From Haladaptatus pallidirubidus (GTDB lineage Archaea; Halobacteriota; Halobacteria; Halobacteriales; Haladaptataceae), in assembly GCF_020700235.1 (NCBI RefSeq), contig NZ_CP085307.1:496001-560000 (forward strand): DNA of 64,000 bases. The letters run 5' to 3'. The notes under the pieces are model-generated. The model was not told the origin of the DNA and searched no databases. It saw nothing but the letters and a program-made list of their open reading frames with translations. The translations under genes and the position numbers were made by a program. This document shows, in pieces, positions 33,318 to 42,430 of the stretch. Position 1 is the stretch's first letter, and each line of letters starts with the position of its first letter.

Positions 33318-33749
33318 AGGGAGTGGAAGGATACAGCAGATAGGAAGCTATACCATAATGTTTCTTGACACCAATATTGACAATATTTTCATGAGTATAC
33401 CGGTTCCGCCAATCATTGAGTAAAGAATCAGTTATTATGATTGATTAGGGAAATATCTGAGTTTAGCCATCAACGTGTTCTCACTCCATTATATTGACTG
33501 GAACTCAGTTTTCTCTTGTCGAATCGAAGCATGATTAGCGAAACACCTGTCGTAGCGGAGAAAGCACGTCAATAACGATCCTAGATACGAGGGCTTTGTA
33601 ATTTTGTTCGACAGTTCTGGAATCGGAGTATATATGAGATGATGAATGAATTATTCTTCTCGTTATAACACAGATTAAAACGAAGGAGAGATTCGTTCTT
33701 TTAGATACAGACGATATAATATATATGTTAGCGATGAAATTTCGAACGT
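33318..33749. other. gene-free stretch with promoter of the permease
   Basis: About 430 AT-rich bases. The sequence gacaatattttc at 33383-33394 resembles the repeated motif of the catabolic island. A TATA-like stretch, atataatatatatg, lies about 30 bases before the ATG at 33750, which suggests a nearly leaderless transcript. Confidence 0.4.
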
Positions 33750-35150
33750 ATGAGTAGCAAGATAACACGTGACAAATTCGATCGCGTACTAACAAAACGG
33801 GATCTCTTCGTCTTAGCGGTTGGAGCAATGATAGGGTGGGGTTGGATAATTCAATCCGGCTATTGGATCAATGCGGGCGGCGTTGACGGATCAATACTCG
33901 CATTTATCCTCGGCGGAGTGATGGTTTCTGTTGTTGGCCTTATCTACGGCGAACTTGCATCTGCGATGCCGTACGTTGGCGGTGAACACGTCTACAGTCT
34001 TCGCGCACTCGGACCGCTCGGGTCATTCGTCTGCACGTGGGCACTCGTGCTGGGGTACGTCGGAGTCGTCGTATTCGAAGTGGTCGCATTGCCGTCGGCA
34101 CTTGCATATATTGTTCCCGGTTTTAGCGCGATTCAGCTCTGGACGATCGCTGGCCAACCGGTCTATGCTACGTGGGTGTTCGTCGGCGGTGTAGGTGCAA
34201 TCGTGATGACGTTGTTGAACTACCGCGGTGTTCGGCCCGCAGCCCAGTTCCAAACGCTCCTTACTGTGATTATTGGACTGGCAGGTATCACATTGATTAT
34301 CGGTGCCGTCGTAAACGGCACCTCGTCATCCACGCCGCCGTTTAGTGGCGTCGAAGCGGGTGGTATATTCACTGTCGCTATTATGACGCCGTTCATGTTC
34401 GTCGGGTTCGACGTGATCCCGCAGGCCGCCGGCGAGGCCGACGTCTCGCCACGGACACTGGGGCTTATCATCCCTGTTGCAGTCGGCGTTGCAGCGCTGT
34501 TTTACATCGCCGTCATCTGGGCCTCCGGGCAGTCGATGTCGGGCTCGCAGCTCGTCGAAAGCCCGCTCCCCGCTGCCGCTGCGATGGAAACTCTATTTGA
34601 TAGCCTGTTAATCGGTCGCATCATGGCCCTGGCGGGCATCGCCGGAATTCTCACAAGTTGGAACTCATTCCTACTTGGTGCTAGCCGTGCTGTCTACGCG
34701 CTCGCCGAATCCGGAATGGTACCCGAGCCACTGAGTGAAATACATCCCGAGCACAAGACGCCTAAGAACGCCCTTCTCCTCATTGGCGGGCTCTCGGTGT
34801 TTTCACCCCTGTTTGGTGAACAGATGCTGATTTGGATTGTCAACGCGAGTGGGTTCGGCCTTGTCCTCGCATGGGTTCTGGTGGTTGTTTCGTTCTTTGT
34901 GCTGCGTCGACGTGAACCCGAGATGGATCGTCCACTCAAACTGCCGTACGGCCGCGCCCTCGGTGCACTCGCATTCGTACTGACTGTATTTTTTGTTGGA
35001 TTGTACCTTCCGGGCGCACCGTCGGCACTCTCCTGGCCCTTTGAATGGGGTATCGTCTTTTTTTGGACATTCCTCGGTGCAAGTATGTATGCGTTCTCGG
35101 GGACGGCGGCTACCCACGGCCAGTCCAGAACGGAGGATTCCGAAAGTTAG
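33750..35150 (+). CDS. APC-superfamily amino-acid/polyamine permease
   Basis: A 466-residue permease with about twelve membrane helices. The first carries the APC signature FVLAVGAMIGWGWIIQSGYW, with the G-[AM]-x-I-G-x-G type unwound region that binds amino acid backbone. FMFVGFDVIPQAAGEADVSP near residue 215 is the conserved loop of helix 6. It resembles the amino acid-polyamine-organocation group importing amino acids or amines. It may belong with the enolase-like gene upstream. A strong TATA-like element precedes the start. Confidence 0.85.
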   Translation: MSSKITRDKFDRVLTKRDLFVLAVGAMIGWGWIIQSGYWINAGGVDGSILAFILGGVMVSVVGLIYGELASAMPYVGGEHVYSLRALGPLGSFVCTWALVLGYVGVVVFEVVALPSALAYIVPGFSAIQLWTIAGQPVYATWVFVGGVGAIVMTLLNYRGVRPAAQFQTLLTVIIGLAGITLIIGAVVNGTSSSTPPFSGVEAGGIFTVAIMTPFMFVGFDVIPQAAGEADVSPRTLGLIIPVAVGVAALFYIAVIWASGQSMSGSQLVESPLPAAAAMETLFDSLLIGRIMALAGIAGILTSWNSFLLGASRAVYALAESGMVPEPLSEIHPEHKTPKNALLLIGGLSVFSPLFGEQMLIWIVNASGFGLVLAWVLVVVSFFVLRRREPEMDRPLKLPYGRALGALAFVLTVFFVGLYLPGAPSALSWPFEWGIVFFWTFLGASMYAFSGTAATHGQSRTEDSES

Positions 35151-35232
35151 CTTCTGTCGTTCCTACTGGAGTAGGTTCTAGTATGGAGAATAGTATCACT
35201 TCGGACCACTGGGAAAGTGTGATATTTTGCCG

Positions 35233-35310
35233 ATGAGAAAGCAGACATTCGACGCGGCGTGTGAGGAGTTTGAACGCTACGACGGCCAGCAAATTTCCTT
35301 TGTCGATTAA
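35233..35310 (+). pseudogene. possible PIN-domain C-terminal scrap
   Basis: A 25-codon frame: RKQTFDAACEEFERYDGQQI, then SFVD before TAA. The pattern E-x-F-E-R-Y-D-x-Q-x-I-S-F-x-D is that of the end of the PIN domain core, where the Asp is a metal ligand. Everything before and after is missing. A weak call. Confidence 0.35.
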
Positions 35311-36330
35311 ACAGTGAGGTGCTCTCTCAAGAGTACAAGATAGAGCATCTGTTCGCCTTCGACAGTGATTTTCGGACGATGGGGTTCAAACGGGTGCCAG
35401 TCGATATTGAGGCGTGATTTTTCTAAAGTTCTTTTAGCGGAGCAGAACCTGTAATCTGATGACTGGGTGCGCAGTACGCGCTCGTAGGCTTTCCCATAGA
35501 ATAGTGAAGATCCCATCAATGGTCGTTTATTCGACTGTCTTATTTTCGAACAGTAGCACAAAGCATATACCGAACCCCACAAAGACCCAATTGTGGCGTG
35601 GTCGCCTCTGACACCCTGAATGGGTCGCCCACAGTGGGTCTGGCACCATCACTCCCGTTCCACCCTGTACCCCGCCACATCCTCCTTCCTGCTCGCACGC
35701 GTGCCATGGTGTGACCGAGTAGGGATATACAAATAAAATAGTCCAGTCGTGTCTCTGTTACCCAGTTCCACGCTTGACACTGCCGTTGTCGGCGATCCGA
35801 GTACAGAGGAAAGAAACTTATGGCGTCTATCATGGCAACAAATATCATCAGTGAATTGTTACATTTTAGGAGGCGCAGTATCATCTTCTCTTTAGCGATA
35901 CTGATGCGGAGATTTGAGAGACAAACGGGTTCACCCAGTCAAATGTATTCCCCTGAACCACCAACTGAAACACTCGCCCATCTGTTGTTCCCTGTAATTT
36001 ATCCCCCTCAACAACTTTGGAAATGGTAGCGGAGCAAGACCAGGTGCGATTTGTGCCGGGACATTAATGAATTTTAATACGGTTACCTCATTCACATGTG
36101 AATTGACTAATTCTTCGTGGATTTGTGTTCCAGATTGATAACGGATGCGGGAAGGCTGGCAGTGTCTTCGAGAGGTCGTCAGTTGTCGTGTTATCGGTAA
36201 AAAGGCCACAGTGAATTGTTCGGCAACTCCTTCCGTCCTGTACTGCGACCGTAGCGCCTCTCGATACTCCAAGACAGATATTGATAATGAGCGCGTACAG
36301 TGTAGTGATCGTCTCAACGATTTCTTTGGC
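35311..36330. other. 1-kb gene-poor stretch before the catabolic island
   Basis: No complete gene is visible. On the minus strand about 36150-36317 reads SISVLEYREALRSQYRTEGV and AEQFTVAFLPITRQLTTSRR, which looks like old coding sequence but I cannot name it. Another minus-strand frame near 35307-35450 (IDWHPFEPHRPKITVEGEQM) also looks partly coding. These are probably remnants marking the edge of the island. Confidence 0.3.
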
Positions 36331-36822
36331 TCACTCTTGAGAGAAATTATCCATGAATTTCGGATTGTTCTTCACTTCATCCATGACAAATCGAGAGGAT
36401 GTTTCATTAACACCATCGATAGCAACCATCTGATCGATGACTTCGTTCATCCGATTTCGATCCTGTACACGGGTGAGAACCATGAAGTCGACATCACCCA
36501 TCGTATAGTACACTTGTTCGACGCCATTGATATCAGCGAGTTTGTTCCCAATATCGGTCGAATACCCCTTCTCGTGGGTGACGGATACCTCAGTGATCGC
36601 CACCATATCCAGTTCGAAAGGTTCTGGATTCAAGTCGGCAGTGATACCTTTGATCACGCCGCTTTCTTTCATTTTGTTGAGCCGATAATGGACTGCTGAT
36701 TTCGAAAGTTCTAATTCATCGGATAACTTATCTAAGCTTACGTCAAAATCATCTTCGATAAAAGTAAGCAATTTCAAGTCGACCTCATCGAAATCATCAC
36801 TCGCTGAATATCCCTTCGTCAT
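36331..36822 (-). CDS. Lrp/AsnC-family transcriptional regulator
   Basis: A 163-residue Lrp protein from ATG 36822 (MTKGYSASDDFDEVDLKLLT). The HTH is LDKLSDELELSKSAVHYRLN, followed by KMKESGVIKGITADLNPEPF and the ligand-binding domain (VEQVYYTMGDVDFMVLTRVQ). Lrp proteins bind amino acids and act on nearby catabolic operons. It stands at the edge of the island and points away from it. The 11-base motif GAATATTGTTC lies about 77 bases before its start (36899-36909) and recurs at island promoters, so it is the likely local regulator. Confidence 0.85.
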   Translation of the reverse strand: MTKGYSASDDFDEVDLKLLTFIEDDFDVSLDKLSDELELSKSAVHYRLNKMKESGVIKGITADLNPEPFELDMVAITEVSVTHEKGYSTDIGNKLADINGVEQVYYTMGDVDFMVLTRVQDRNRMNEVIDQMVAIDGVNETSSRFVMDEVKNNPKFMDNFSQE

Positions 36823-36898
36823 TATGCTAGTTTCACGCTCTAACATATATGTAAAGCACGCTTTTTGGTAAATGCTTCTAAATTAATTGGCATTCGCA

Positions 36899-36909
36899 GA
36901 ATATTGTTC
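36899..36909. promoter_or_regulatory. candidate Lrp operator A
   Basis: GAATATTGTTC, identical to the 11 bases at 39181-39191. It lies upstream of the Lrp gene and near the 3' side of the M20 operon, in AT-rich sequence. Related sites are at 40831-40847, 42150-42160 and 46982-46994. The reverse complement is GAACAATATTC. Confidence 0.4.
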
Positions 36910-37093
36910 AATTGTGTCGATAGGCAGTCAAATACATAAAATCGACATCTATTTCTACAAATTTGTTTCCGTTTGTTCGTCTACGGTATATAATGAAGAT
37001 CAATTGATTTTTAGTAATACTGCAACTATTCCCCACGCCTCGGTTTTCTCCGAACAGTTCTTAAAGAACCGACTTCTGATAGGTAGCGACGAA

Positions 37094-38350
37094 CTATTCG
37101 TCCAAATCGCCGATGAGCTGTGCAGTCGAAACTGCCATCACTTTGATCGCAGTAAGAATGTCTTCGATCATTACGTATTCATCCTCGACATGAGCCTGTT
37201 CCAGACGCCCAGGGCCGTACACGATGCATTGATTGATACCTGCGTCATTGACGACAAAGCGCTGATCGTCGGAACCGGGGGAGATGACGAATTCGGAATT
37301 CCCGTAAAACGACTCGACATTTTGGGCGAACGTTTGGCTCACTTGGCAATCCTGGGATACGCTCGTCGGTTCCGCGAACATGATTTCATCATAATCGAGA
37401 GAGGCATCCATGCTGTCCTCCGTTTCCCTTATCAATTCTCGAATCTCGTTTCGCACATCCGCGACCGATTCGGTTGGAACGAGTACCCGATAGAACGTCG
37501 CCGTACAGCGGTCCGGAACGACATTCTCGGAGTAGCCCGCGTCCATCATCGTCACCGAGATGTCCGCTCGTCGAGATTCGCTTGGTGTAACCGGAAGATC
37601 GGTCGTCCGTTGATGGAGCCTGGTTCGATACTCCTCGATGCGCGTTAAGAGATCGTTCATCGTCGAAATAGCGTTGATTCCATCGTGGGCCATACAGCCG
37701 TGTGCCTTTCGTCCCTGTGTCACGACCTTGAACTTCAGAACTCCACGATGACCAAGACAGACCCGAGAGGAGTCGAAACATTCAGTATAGACACAATAAT
37801 CGGTGCCATCGAGGTGACCTTCCTGTGCGAGATATCCGAGACCAGTAAACCCTCCGGTTTCTTCGTCAACCGTCATGCTCTGTGTGACTGACCCTTCCAA
37901 TTCAACATTGACGGCTTCCAATACGTCGATCGCAAACAGACTGGCGACGATACCGGATTTCATATCGCTGGCACCGCGTCCATAAATCCGGTCGTCTTCT
38001 ATCGTCGGGTCGAACGGGTCTCTGGTCCAATCTTCTCCTGCAGGAACGACATCGTAATGACCGGTGTAGTGGATGTTCGGGCCATCCCCGAACACTTTCT
38101 GACCTAGCACGTTGACCCGCTCCAAATGGGATCGCTCCGGATAGTGGTGCTCGACGACATCTTCGGGAACGTCGACTAATTCGACGTCATATCCCCGTTC
38201 CGAAAGCACCGTATCGAGAAAGGCGGCACCTTCTCGATAATTTCTACCCGGTGGGTTTTCCGTTTGGATTTCGAGAAACGAAGAGAGGAGGGAAACGATC
38301 TCATTGCGTCGATCATCGACTTCGTCGTAAATGGCCCCCTTCGTTGCCAT
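37094..38350 (-). CDS. M20-family amidohydrolase (ArgE/DapE type)
   Basis: A 418-residue zinc amidohydrolase. Metal ligands are visible: His in IHYTGHYDVVPAGEDW, Asp in YGRGASDMKSG, Glu pair in TVDEETGGFTGLG, a later acidic residue in CVYTECFDSSR, and His in GPGRLEQAHVEDEYVMIEDI. This group cleaves N-acyl or N-carbamoyl amino acids. Its ATG overlaps the stop of the SDR gene by one base (TAATG at 38348-38352), so the two are translated together. A second M20 of the same type is at 40888. Confidence 0.85.
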   Translation of the reverse strand: MATKGAIYDEVDDRRNEIVSLLSSFLEIQTENPPGRNYREGAAFLDTVLSERGYDVELVDVPEDVVEHHYPERSHLERVNVLGQKVFGDGPNIHYTGHYDVVPAGEDWTRDPFDPTIEDDRIYGRGASDMKSGIVASLFAIDVLEAVNVELEGSVTQSMTVDEETGGFTGLGYLAQEGHLDGTDYCVYTECFDSSRVCLGHRGVLKFKVVTQGRKAHGCMAHDGINAISTMNDLLTRIEEYRTRLHQRTTDLPVTPSESRRADISVTMMDAGYSENVVPDRCTATFYRVLVPTESVADVRNEIRELIRETEDSMDASLDYDEIMFAEPTSVSQDCQVSQTFAQNVESFYGNSEFVISPGSDDQRFVVNDAGINQCIVYGPGRLEQAHVEDEYVMIEDILTAIKVMAVSTAQLIGDLDE

Positions 38351-39093
38351 TAGATATCCCTCCCGCCGTCGACCTCGAGGGCGGTTCCCGTTATCATTTC
38401 GGCGTCATCGCTTGCGAGGAAGGTAGCCGCCGCGGCGATGTCGACCGGTTCGGCGAGGCGTCCGAGTGGAATCGTCTCTCGCATACTGGCTACGCTGAGG
38501 TCTTCCCCTGCGAACTTCGACAGCATCGGCGTATCCGTCGCCACGGGACAGATGGCATTTACCCGGATGGACGGTGCGAGTTCGTAGGCAAGTTGCTTTG
38601 TCAAAGCGACCATCCCGCCTTTTGATGCAACGTATGCCGAAAGTCCGGTTCGGGGTCGAATCGCTGCCGTAGATGCAGTGTTAAGGACGACGCCACCGCC
38701 GTCGCGAAGATGCGGGACAGCGTATTTCACCCCGAGAAAGGCGCTTTTTAGATTGACAGAGATGATCTGATCCCATTCCGTCTCAGAAACGTCCTCGACC
38801 GGGGTCGCCTGTTGAGGGATGCCCGCATTGTTGTGCAACACATCGAGCGAACCGAACTCCGCCACTGTTCGCTCGATCATCGTTTTCACCTCGTTCTCGG
38901 ACGAGACATCGACTTCAAGTGCAAGTGAAGTACCGTCATCGTGTTCGATTTTCTCAGCAGTTTGGGTGGCAGCATCGTCATCGATATCAGCACACACGAC
39001 TGCTGCCCCTTTGGACGCGAACCTCTCTGCGATGGCTTGACCCATCCCGGAACCGGACCCCGTTACTATCACCGTTTTTTCGGAAAATCCCAT
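38350..39093 (-). CDS. short-chain dehydrogenase/reductase (SDR)
   Basis: A 247-residue classical SDR from ATG 39093 (MGFSEKTVIVTGSGSGMGQA). The cofactor motif is TGSGSGMGQAIAERF; VCADIDDDAA places an Asp after strand 2, indicating NAD. NNAG is present, and the catalytic Ser-Tyr-Lys are in NTASTAAIRPRTGLSAYVAS with the K right after. It resembles 3-oxoacyl-ACP or alcohol dehydrogenases. It is the first gene of a two-gene operon with the M20 and is divergent from the aldehyde dehydrogenase at 39256. Confidence 0.9.
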   Translation of the reverse strand: MGFSEKTVIVTGSGSGMGQAIAERFASKGAAVVCADIDDDAATQTAEKIEHDDGTSLALEVDVSSENEVKTMIERTVAEFGSLDVLHNNAGIPQQATPVEDVSETEWDQIISVNLKSAFLGVKYAVPHLRDGGGVVLNTASTAAIRPRTGLSAYVASKGGMVALTKQLAYELAPSIRVNAICPVATDTPMLSKFAGEDLSVASMRETIPLGRLAEPVDIAAAATFLASDDAEMITGTALEVDGGRDI

Positions 39094-39180
39094 GTTAAAA
39101 AGTCTCGTGGCATTTACTATCAAACTTCGGTTTGACTATCCTCCAATTTCGTCCGTAGTCCTAATAGTTACTCGATATAC

Positions 39181-39191
39181 GAATATTGTTC
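39181..39191. promoter_or_regulatory. candidate Lrp operator B
   Basis: GAATATTGTTC lies between the divergent SDR (start 39093) and aldehyde dehydrogenase (start 39256) genes. It is identical to site A at 36899-36909. A single site here could control both operons. Confidence 0.45.
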
Positions 39192-39255
39192 TGCCAAGTG
39201 ACTTATTACTGTATTATTGCCAAAGTACTATCGTTATGGCGAACACAGAAAGAGC

Positions 39256-40734
39256 ATGGTTCAACCAGATATCTCTTTCAAAGAACGATATTCCCTCTTC
39301 ATCGGTGGAGAACAAGTGGCCCCATCCACGGACGAATATATTTCGACCTACGACCCCGCGACGGGCGATTCGTTCGCAGAAATAGCGGTGGCTGGCTCAC
39401 GAGATGTCGACCAAGCTATCACAACTGCTCGTACTGCCTTCGAATCGTGGCGAGATGTTTCACCAGAGAAACGCGGTCGTATCGTCCATCGCATCGGGAG
39501 ACGGATCCGCGATTCTACCGACGAGTTAGCGGCGATCGAATGCAAAGACCAGGGGAAACCGATGTCCCAGGCACAAAGCGATATGCGCGGTGCGTGGCGA
39601 TATTTCGAATATTATTCCGGGGTTGCTGATAAGCTCGAGGGACGAAGCGTCCCAATTGGGCCGGACCAAGTCGATTTCACGCTCCGTGAACCATACGGAG
39701 TGAGTGCACAGATTACGCCATGGAATTTTCCCGGGAATCTGTTTGCTCGGGGTGTCGCACCGGCGTTAGTTGCCGGCAACACGGTCGTCGTCAAACCGGC
39801 ACCACAGACAGCACTATCGACTCTCCGACTTGCCAAACTCTGTTCTGAAGCCGGCCTTCCAAATGGTGCTGTCAACGTCGTAACTGGAACTGGTGAATCG
39901 ACTGGACAACCGCTCGTGTCACATTCCGATGTCGATACGATCACCTTCACAGGAAGCGTCGCGACAGGTCAATCGATCATGAAGAACGCGGCAGACACCG
40001 TTACACCGGTGACACTCGAACTCGGCGGGAAAAATCCAGCAATAGTATTCCCCGATGCATCTCTCGAAAGGACCGCCGAAAGCATCGCTACCGCCATTTT
40101 CACGAACGCCGGGCAGGTCTGTTCAGCAGCCGATCGTCTCCTCGTTCACGAAGATATCCACGATCAATTGGTCGATCGAATCGTATCGGTAGTTGACGAG
40201 TATGAAATCGGCCCAGGAAGAGCCGACCCCGATATGGGTCCGCTTGCATCTGCTGAACACAAAGATCGGGTGCTGGAGTATATCGCAGTCGGAAAAGAAG
40301 AGGGTGCAACACCGCTAACCGGTGGAAATGTACCCGACCGACCGGGCTACTTTGTCGAACCGACGATCTTCACTGGTGTTCAAAACGAGATGCGGATCGC
40401 TCAGGAGGAGATATTTGGCCCGGTACTCTCGGTGATCTCCTTTCGTGACGAAGAGGAGGCACTATCAATAGCTAACGATACGAAGTACGGGCTGACAGCA
40501 GGAATATTCACGAATGACATTACTCGGGCACACCGTCTCGCACGATACCTCGAGGCGGGCAACGTCTACGTGAATGAGTGGTTCGGAGATACGGCGCAAA
40601 CGCCGTTCGGTGGCCACAAATACAGCGGTATTGGTCGCGAAAAGGGATTGGAAGCATTAGACTCGTATCTTCAAACGAAGAACGTCGCGATCGACATCAA
40701 TGCAGAGGGGAACGGAACGCTTCCAGGGACCTAA
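39256..40734 (+). CDS. aldehyde dehydrogenase (NAD(P)-dependent)
   Basis: A 492-residue ALDH from ATG 39256. The cofactor region is ITPWNFPGNLFARGVAPALV and FTGSVATGQSIMKN; the catalytic Glu is in LELGGKNPAIVF (near 252) and the catalytic Cys in TNAGQVCSAADRLLV (near 288). VNEWFGDTAQTPFGGHKYSG is the usual C-terminal motif. It oxidises an aldehyde to the acid without CoA. In this context it may act on a semialdehyde made by transamination. It is divergent from the SDR-M20 operon and shares its promoter region. Confidence 0.9.
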   Translation: MVQPDISFKERYSLFIGGEQVAPSTDEYISTYDPATGDSFAEIAVAGSRDVDQAITTARTAFESWRDVSPEKRGRIVHRIGRRIRDSTDELAAIECKDQGKPMSQAQSDMRGAWRYFEYYSGVADKLEGRSVPIGPDQVDFTLREPYGVSAQITPWNFPGNLFARGVAPALVAGNTVVVKPAPQTALSTLRLAKLCSEAGLPNGAVNVVTGTGESTGQPLVSHSDVDTITFTGSVATGQSIMKNAADTVTPVTLELGGKNPAIVFPDASLERTAESIATAIFTNAGQVCSAADRLLVHEDIHDQLVDRIVSVVDEYEIGPGRADPDMGPLASAEHKDRVLEYIAVGKEEGATPLTGGNVPDRPGYFVEPTIFTGVQNEMRIAQEEIFGPVLSVISFRDEEEALSIANDTKYGLTAGIFTNDITRAHRLARYLEAGNVYVNEWFGDTAQTPFGGHKYSGIGREKGLEALDSYLQTKNVAIDINAEGNGTLPGT

Positions 40735-40830
40735 TCCATATTAGAATCTCAGAAAGTAAGCTGAAACCTTACAGAATAATATACAATCGAAATCTTTATT
40801 TTAGAAAATAGTTTCGAGGAGGAACTTATA

Positions 40831-40847
40831 GGTGGACAATATACACC
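40831..40847. promoter_or_regulatory. candidate Lrp operator C
   Basis: GGTGGACAATATACACC, with outer arms GGTG and CACC forming an inverted repeat around GACAATATA. The core GGACAATATAC is nearly identical to site D at 42150-42160. It lies about 40-57 bases before the ATG at 40888, where promoter elements should be. Confidence 0.4.
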
Positions 40848-40887
40848 TAATCACAAATGTTTTGAAGAATGCAGAGTACGTTTGTAC

Positions 40888-42066
40888 ATGGACAACACGG
40901 AACAAGTAGAAGAGCTGACTACCCTGATTGGAGACCTCGTTCGTATCGAGACGGAAAATCCGCCTGGTAACGAAAAAGCGTGCACGGAGTATATCGCCAA
41001 TTGGTTCGAAGAACGTGGTATCGAAGCGGACGTTATCGATGAACCATATCCTGACCGACCCCAGGTTGGCGTCAAGGTTGGGAGCGGAGGACCGACACTC
41101 GTGTTAAACGGTCATATCGACGTCGTACCAGCGGGGGACCGCGATCAGTGGACGCACGATCCGTATGCCGGCGATGATTTAGACGGACGTCTCTACGGTC
41201 GTGGTAGCGTCGATATGAAGACCGGCGTTGCAATAGGAATGTTGACGGTGGCTCACCTTGCGGACGATATCAAATCCGGAGAACTTCCGGGCTCGCTCGT
41301 TTTTCACGCTGCGATCGGTGAAGAAACGGCCGAACCGGGGACGAAGACCCTGCTCGAAAGCGGGTATGACGGAGATTATGGTGTCGTTCTCGAGCCGACT
41401 CGGTTGCACACCGCAACGAGCGAAAAGGGTCTGGCATGGTACGAAATCGTGGTCACGGGCGACCCATCACATGCGAGTCGACCAGATCAGGGAACGAACG
41501 CGATTCAGTTCGCAAAACCCCTGTTAGACGCACTCGATGAGTACGACACCGATGTGAGAGAACGGAGTGATAGTCTGGTCGGACAAGCGTATTCGACAGT
41601 AACGATGTTCGAAGCAGGAACGAAAGAGAACGTTGTTCCTGAGGAGGCAAAGATCACTATTGATCGGCGTTTTCTCCCAGATGAAAGCATCCAGCAAATC
41701 GATTCGGAAATCGATGCGCTCGTGGGCAATGTCGAGGACGAACACGGTATCTCTATCTCTTGGAACCGGACACGGACGTACGAATCAGCCGCGATAGCCG
41801 AGGACAGCGTACTTGCAGATGTATTCCAGAAACACTCCGCACGGGTTGCTGATGTGTCTCCAGAACCATGGGGGGTAAGCGCGTCTACCGACGTTCGTAA
41901 CTTTATCAACGACGCCGATATTGAAGCGATCACTTGGGGTCCAGGTGATTTGGCACAAGCACATACATACGACGAGCATGTAGAGCTTTCATCCGCGGCA
42001 GATGGGCTTACTGCGCTTCTCGGCGCAACCGAAGAGATTCTCTCGAGGAATCACGTATCGGAATAA
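40888..42066 (+). CDS. M20-family amidohydrolase (ArgE/DapE type)
   Basis: A 392-residue zinc amidohydrolase from ATG 40888; a TTG six bases earlier is less likely. Ligands: His in LNGHIDVVPAGDRDQW, Asp in YGRGSVDMKTGVAIG, Glu pair in AIGEETAEPGTK, and His in WGPGDLAQAHTYDEHVELS. It is closer to succinyl-diaminopimelate desuccinylase/acetylornithine deacetylase than to the carbamoylase at 51024. Probable substrates are N-acylated or N-carbamoylated amino acids. It precedes the symporter genes on the same strand. Confidence 0.85.
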   Translation: MDNTEQVEELTTLIGDLVRIETENPPGNEKACTEYIANWFEERGIEADVIDEPYPDRPQVGVKVGSGGPTLVLNGHIDVVPAGDRDQWTHDPYAGDDLDGRLYGRGSVDMKTGVAIGMLTVAHLADDIKSGELPGSLVFHAAIGEETAEPGTKTLLESGYDGDYGVVLEPTRLHTATSEKGLAWYEIVVTGDPSHASRPDQGTNAIQFAKPLLDALDEYDTDVRERSDSLVGQAYSTVTMFEAGTKENVVPEEAKITIDRRFLPDESIQQIDSEIDALVGNVEDEHGISISWNRTRTYESAAIAEDSVLADVFQKHSARVADVSPEPWGVSASTDVRNFINDADIEAITWGPGDLAQAHTYDEHVELSSAADGLTALLGATEEILSRNHVSE

Positions 42067-42149
42067 AAATCGAGCCTGTCGTACGATATATTTCGGAAGG
42101 TAATGTGGAATTCCCCAGGGAGATTATACCCATATTTTGGAGTGTTTGA

Positions 42150-42160
42150 GGACAATATAC
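42150..42160. promoter_or_regulatory. candidate Lrp operator D
   Basis: GGACAATATAC, matching the core of site C. It lies about 90-100 bases before the small membrane gene at 42248. An additional palindrome, ATTGTACAAT, is at 42185-42194 between this site and the start. Confidence 0.4.
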
Positions 42161-42247
42161 GATAATCATATATTTCTATAATATATTGTACAATGATAAC
42201 CGATAGATTTACATTCGGAAATGGTATCCTATGTGGTAGAGTCAAAC

Positions 42248-42430
42248 ATGACAATATATGGCATGCCAACGACGATGTTCCTGGTTTTCGTTGCGACGAT
42301 TTTAGCCGGGAGCCTCGGTGCGATTCATTATATAGTCGTCCATGTACTGTTAGGAAGACCGGTTAACGAAAACATTCAAAAAACTACGAGGGAACCACGT
42401 GCAACGGATGGTGGCCACAACGATGGCTGA
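42248..42430 (+). CDS. small membrane partner of the SSS symporter
   Basis: A 60-residue protein from ATG 42248 (MTIYGMPTTMFLVFVATILA). One or two membrane helices (FLVFVATILAGSLGAIHYIV) are followed by a short charged tail. It overlaps the symporter gene by eight bases (42423-42430). Small membrane proteins coupled in this way to SSS transporters are known in several systems (for example YhdT with PanF), where they help assembly. I infer the same here. Confidence 0.65.
   Translation: MTIYGMPTTMFLVFVATILAGSLGAIHYIVVHVLLGRPVNENIQKTTREPRATDGGHNDG

Noticed and set aside
42185..42194. ATTGTACAAT palindrome as another copy of the Lrp motif.
   Set aside because: It lacks the GACAATAT core and is short and AT-rich, so chance is likely.
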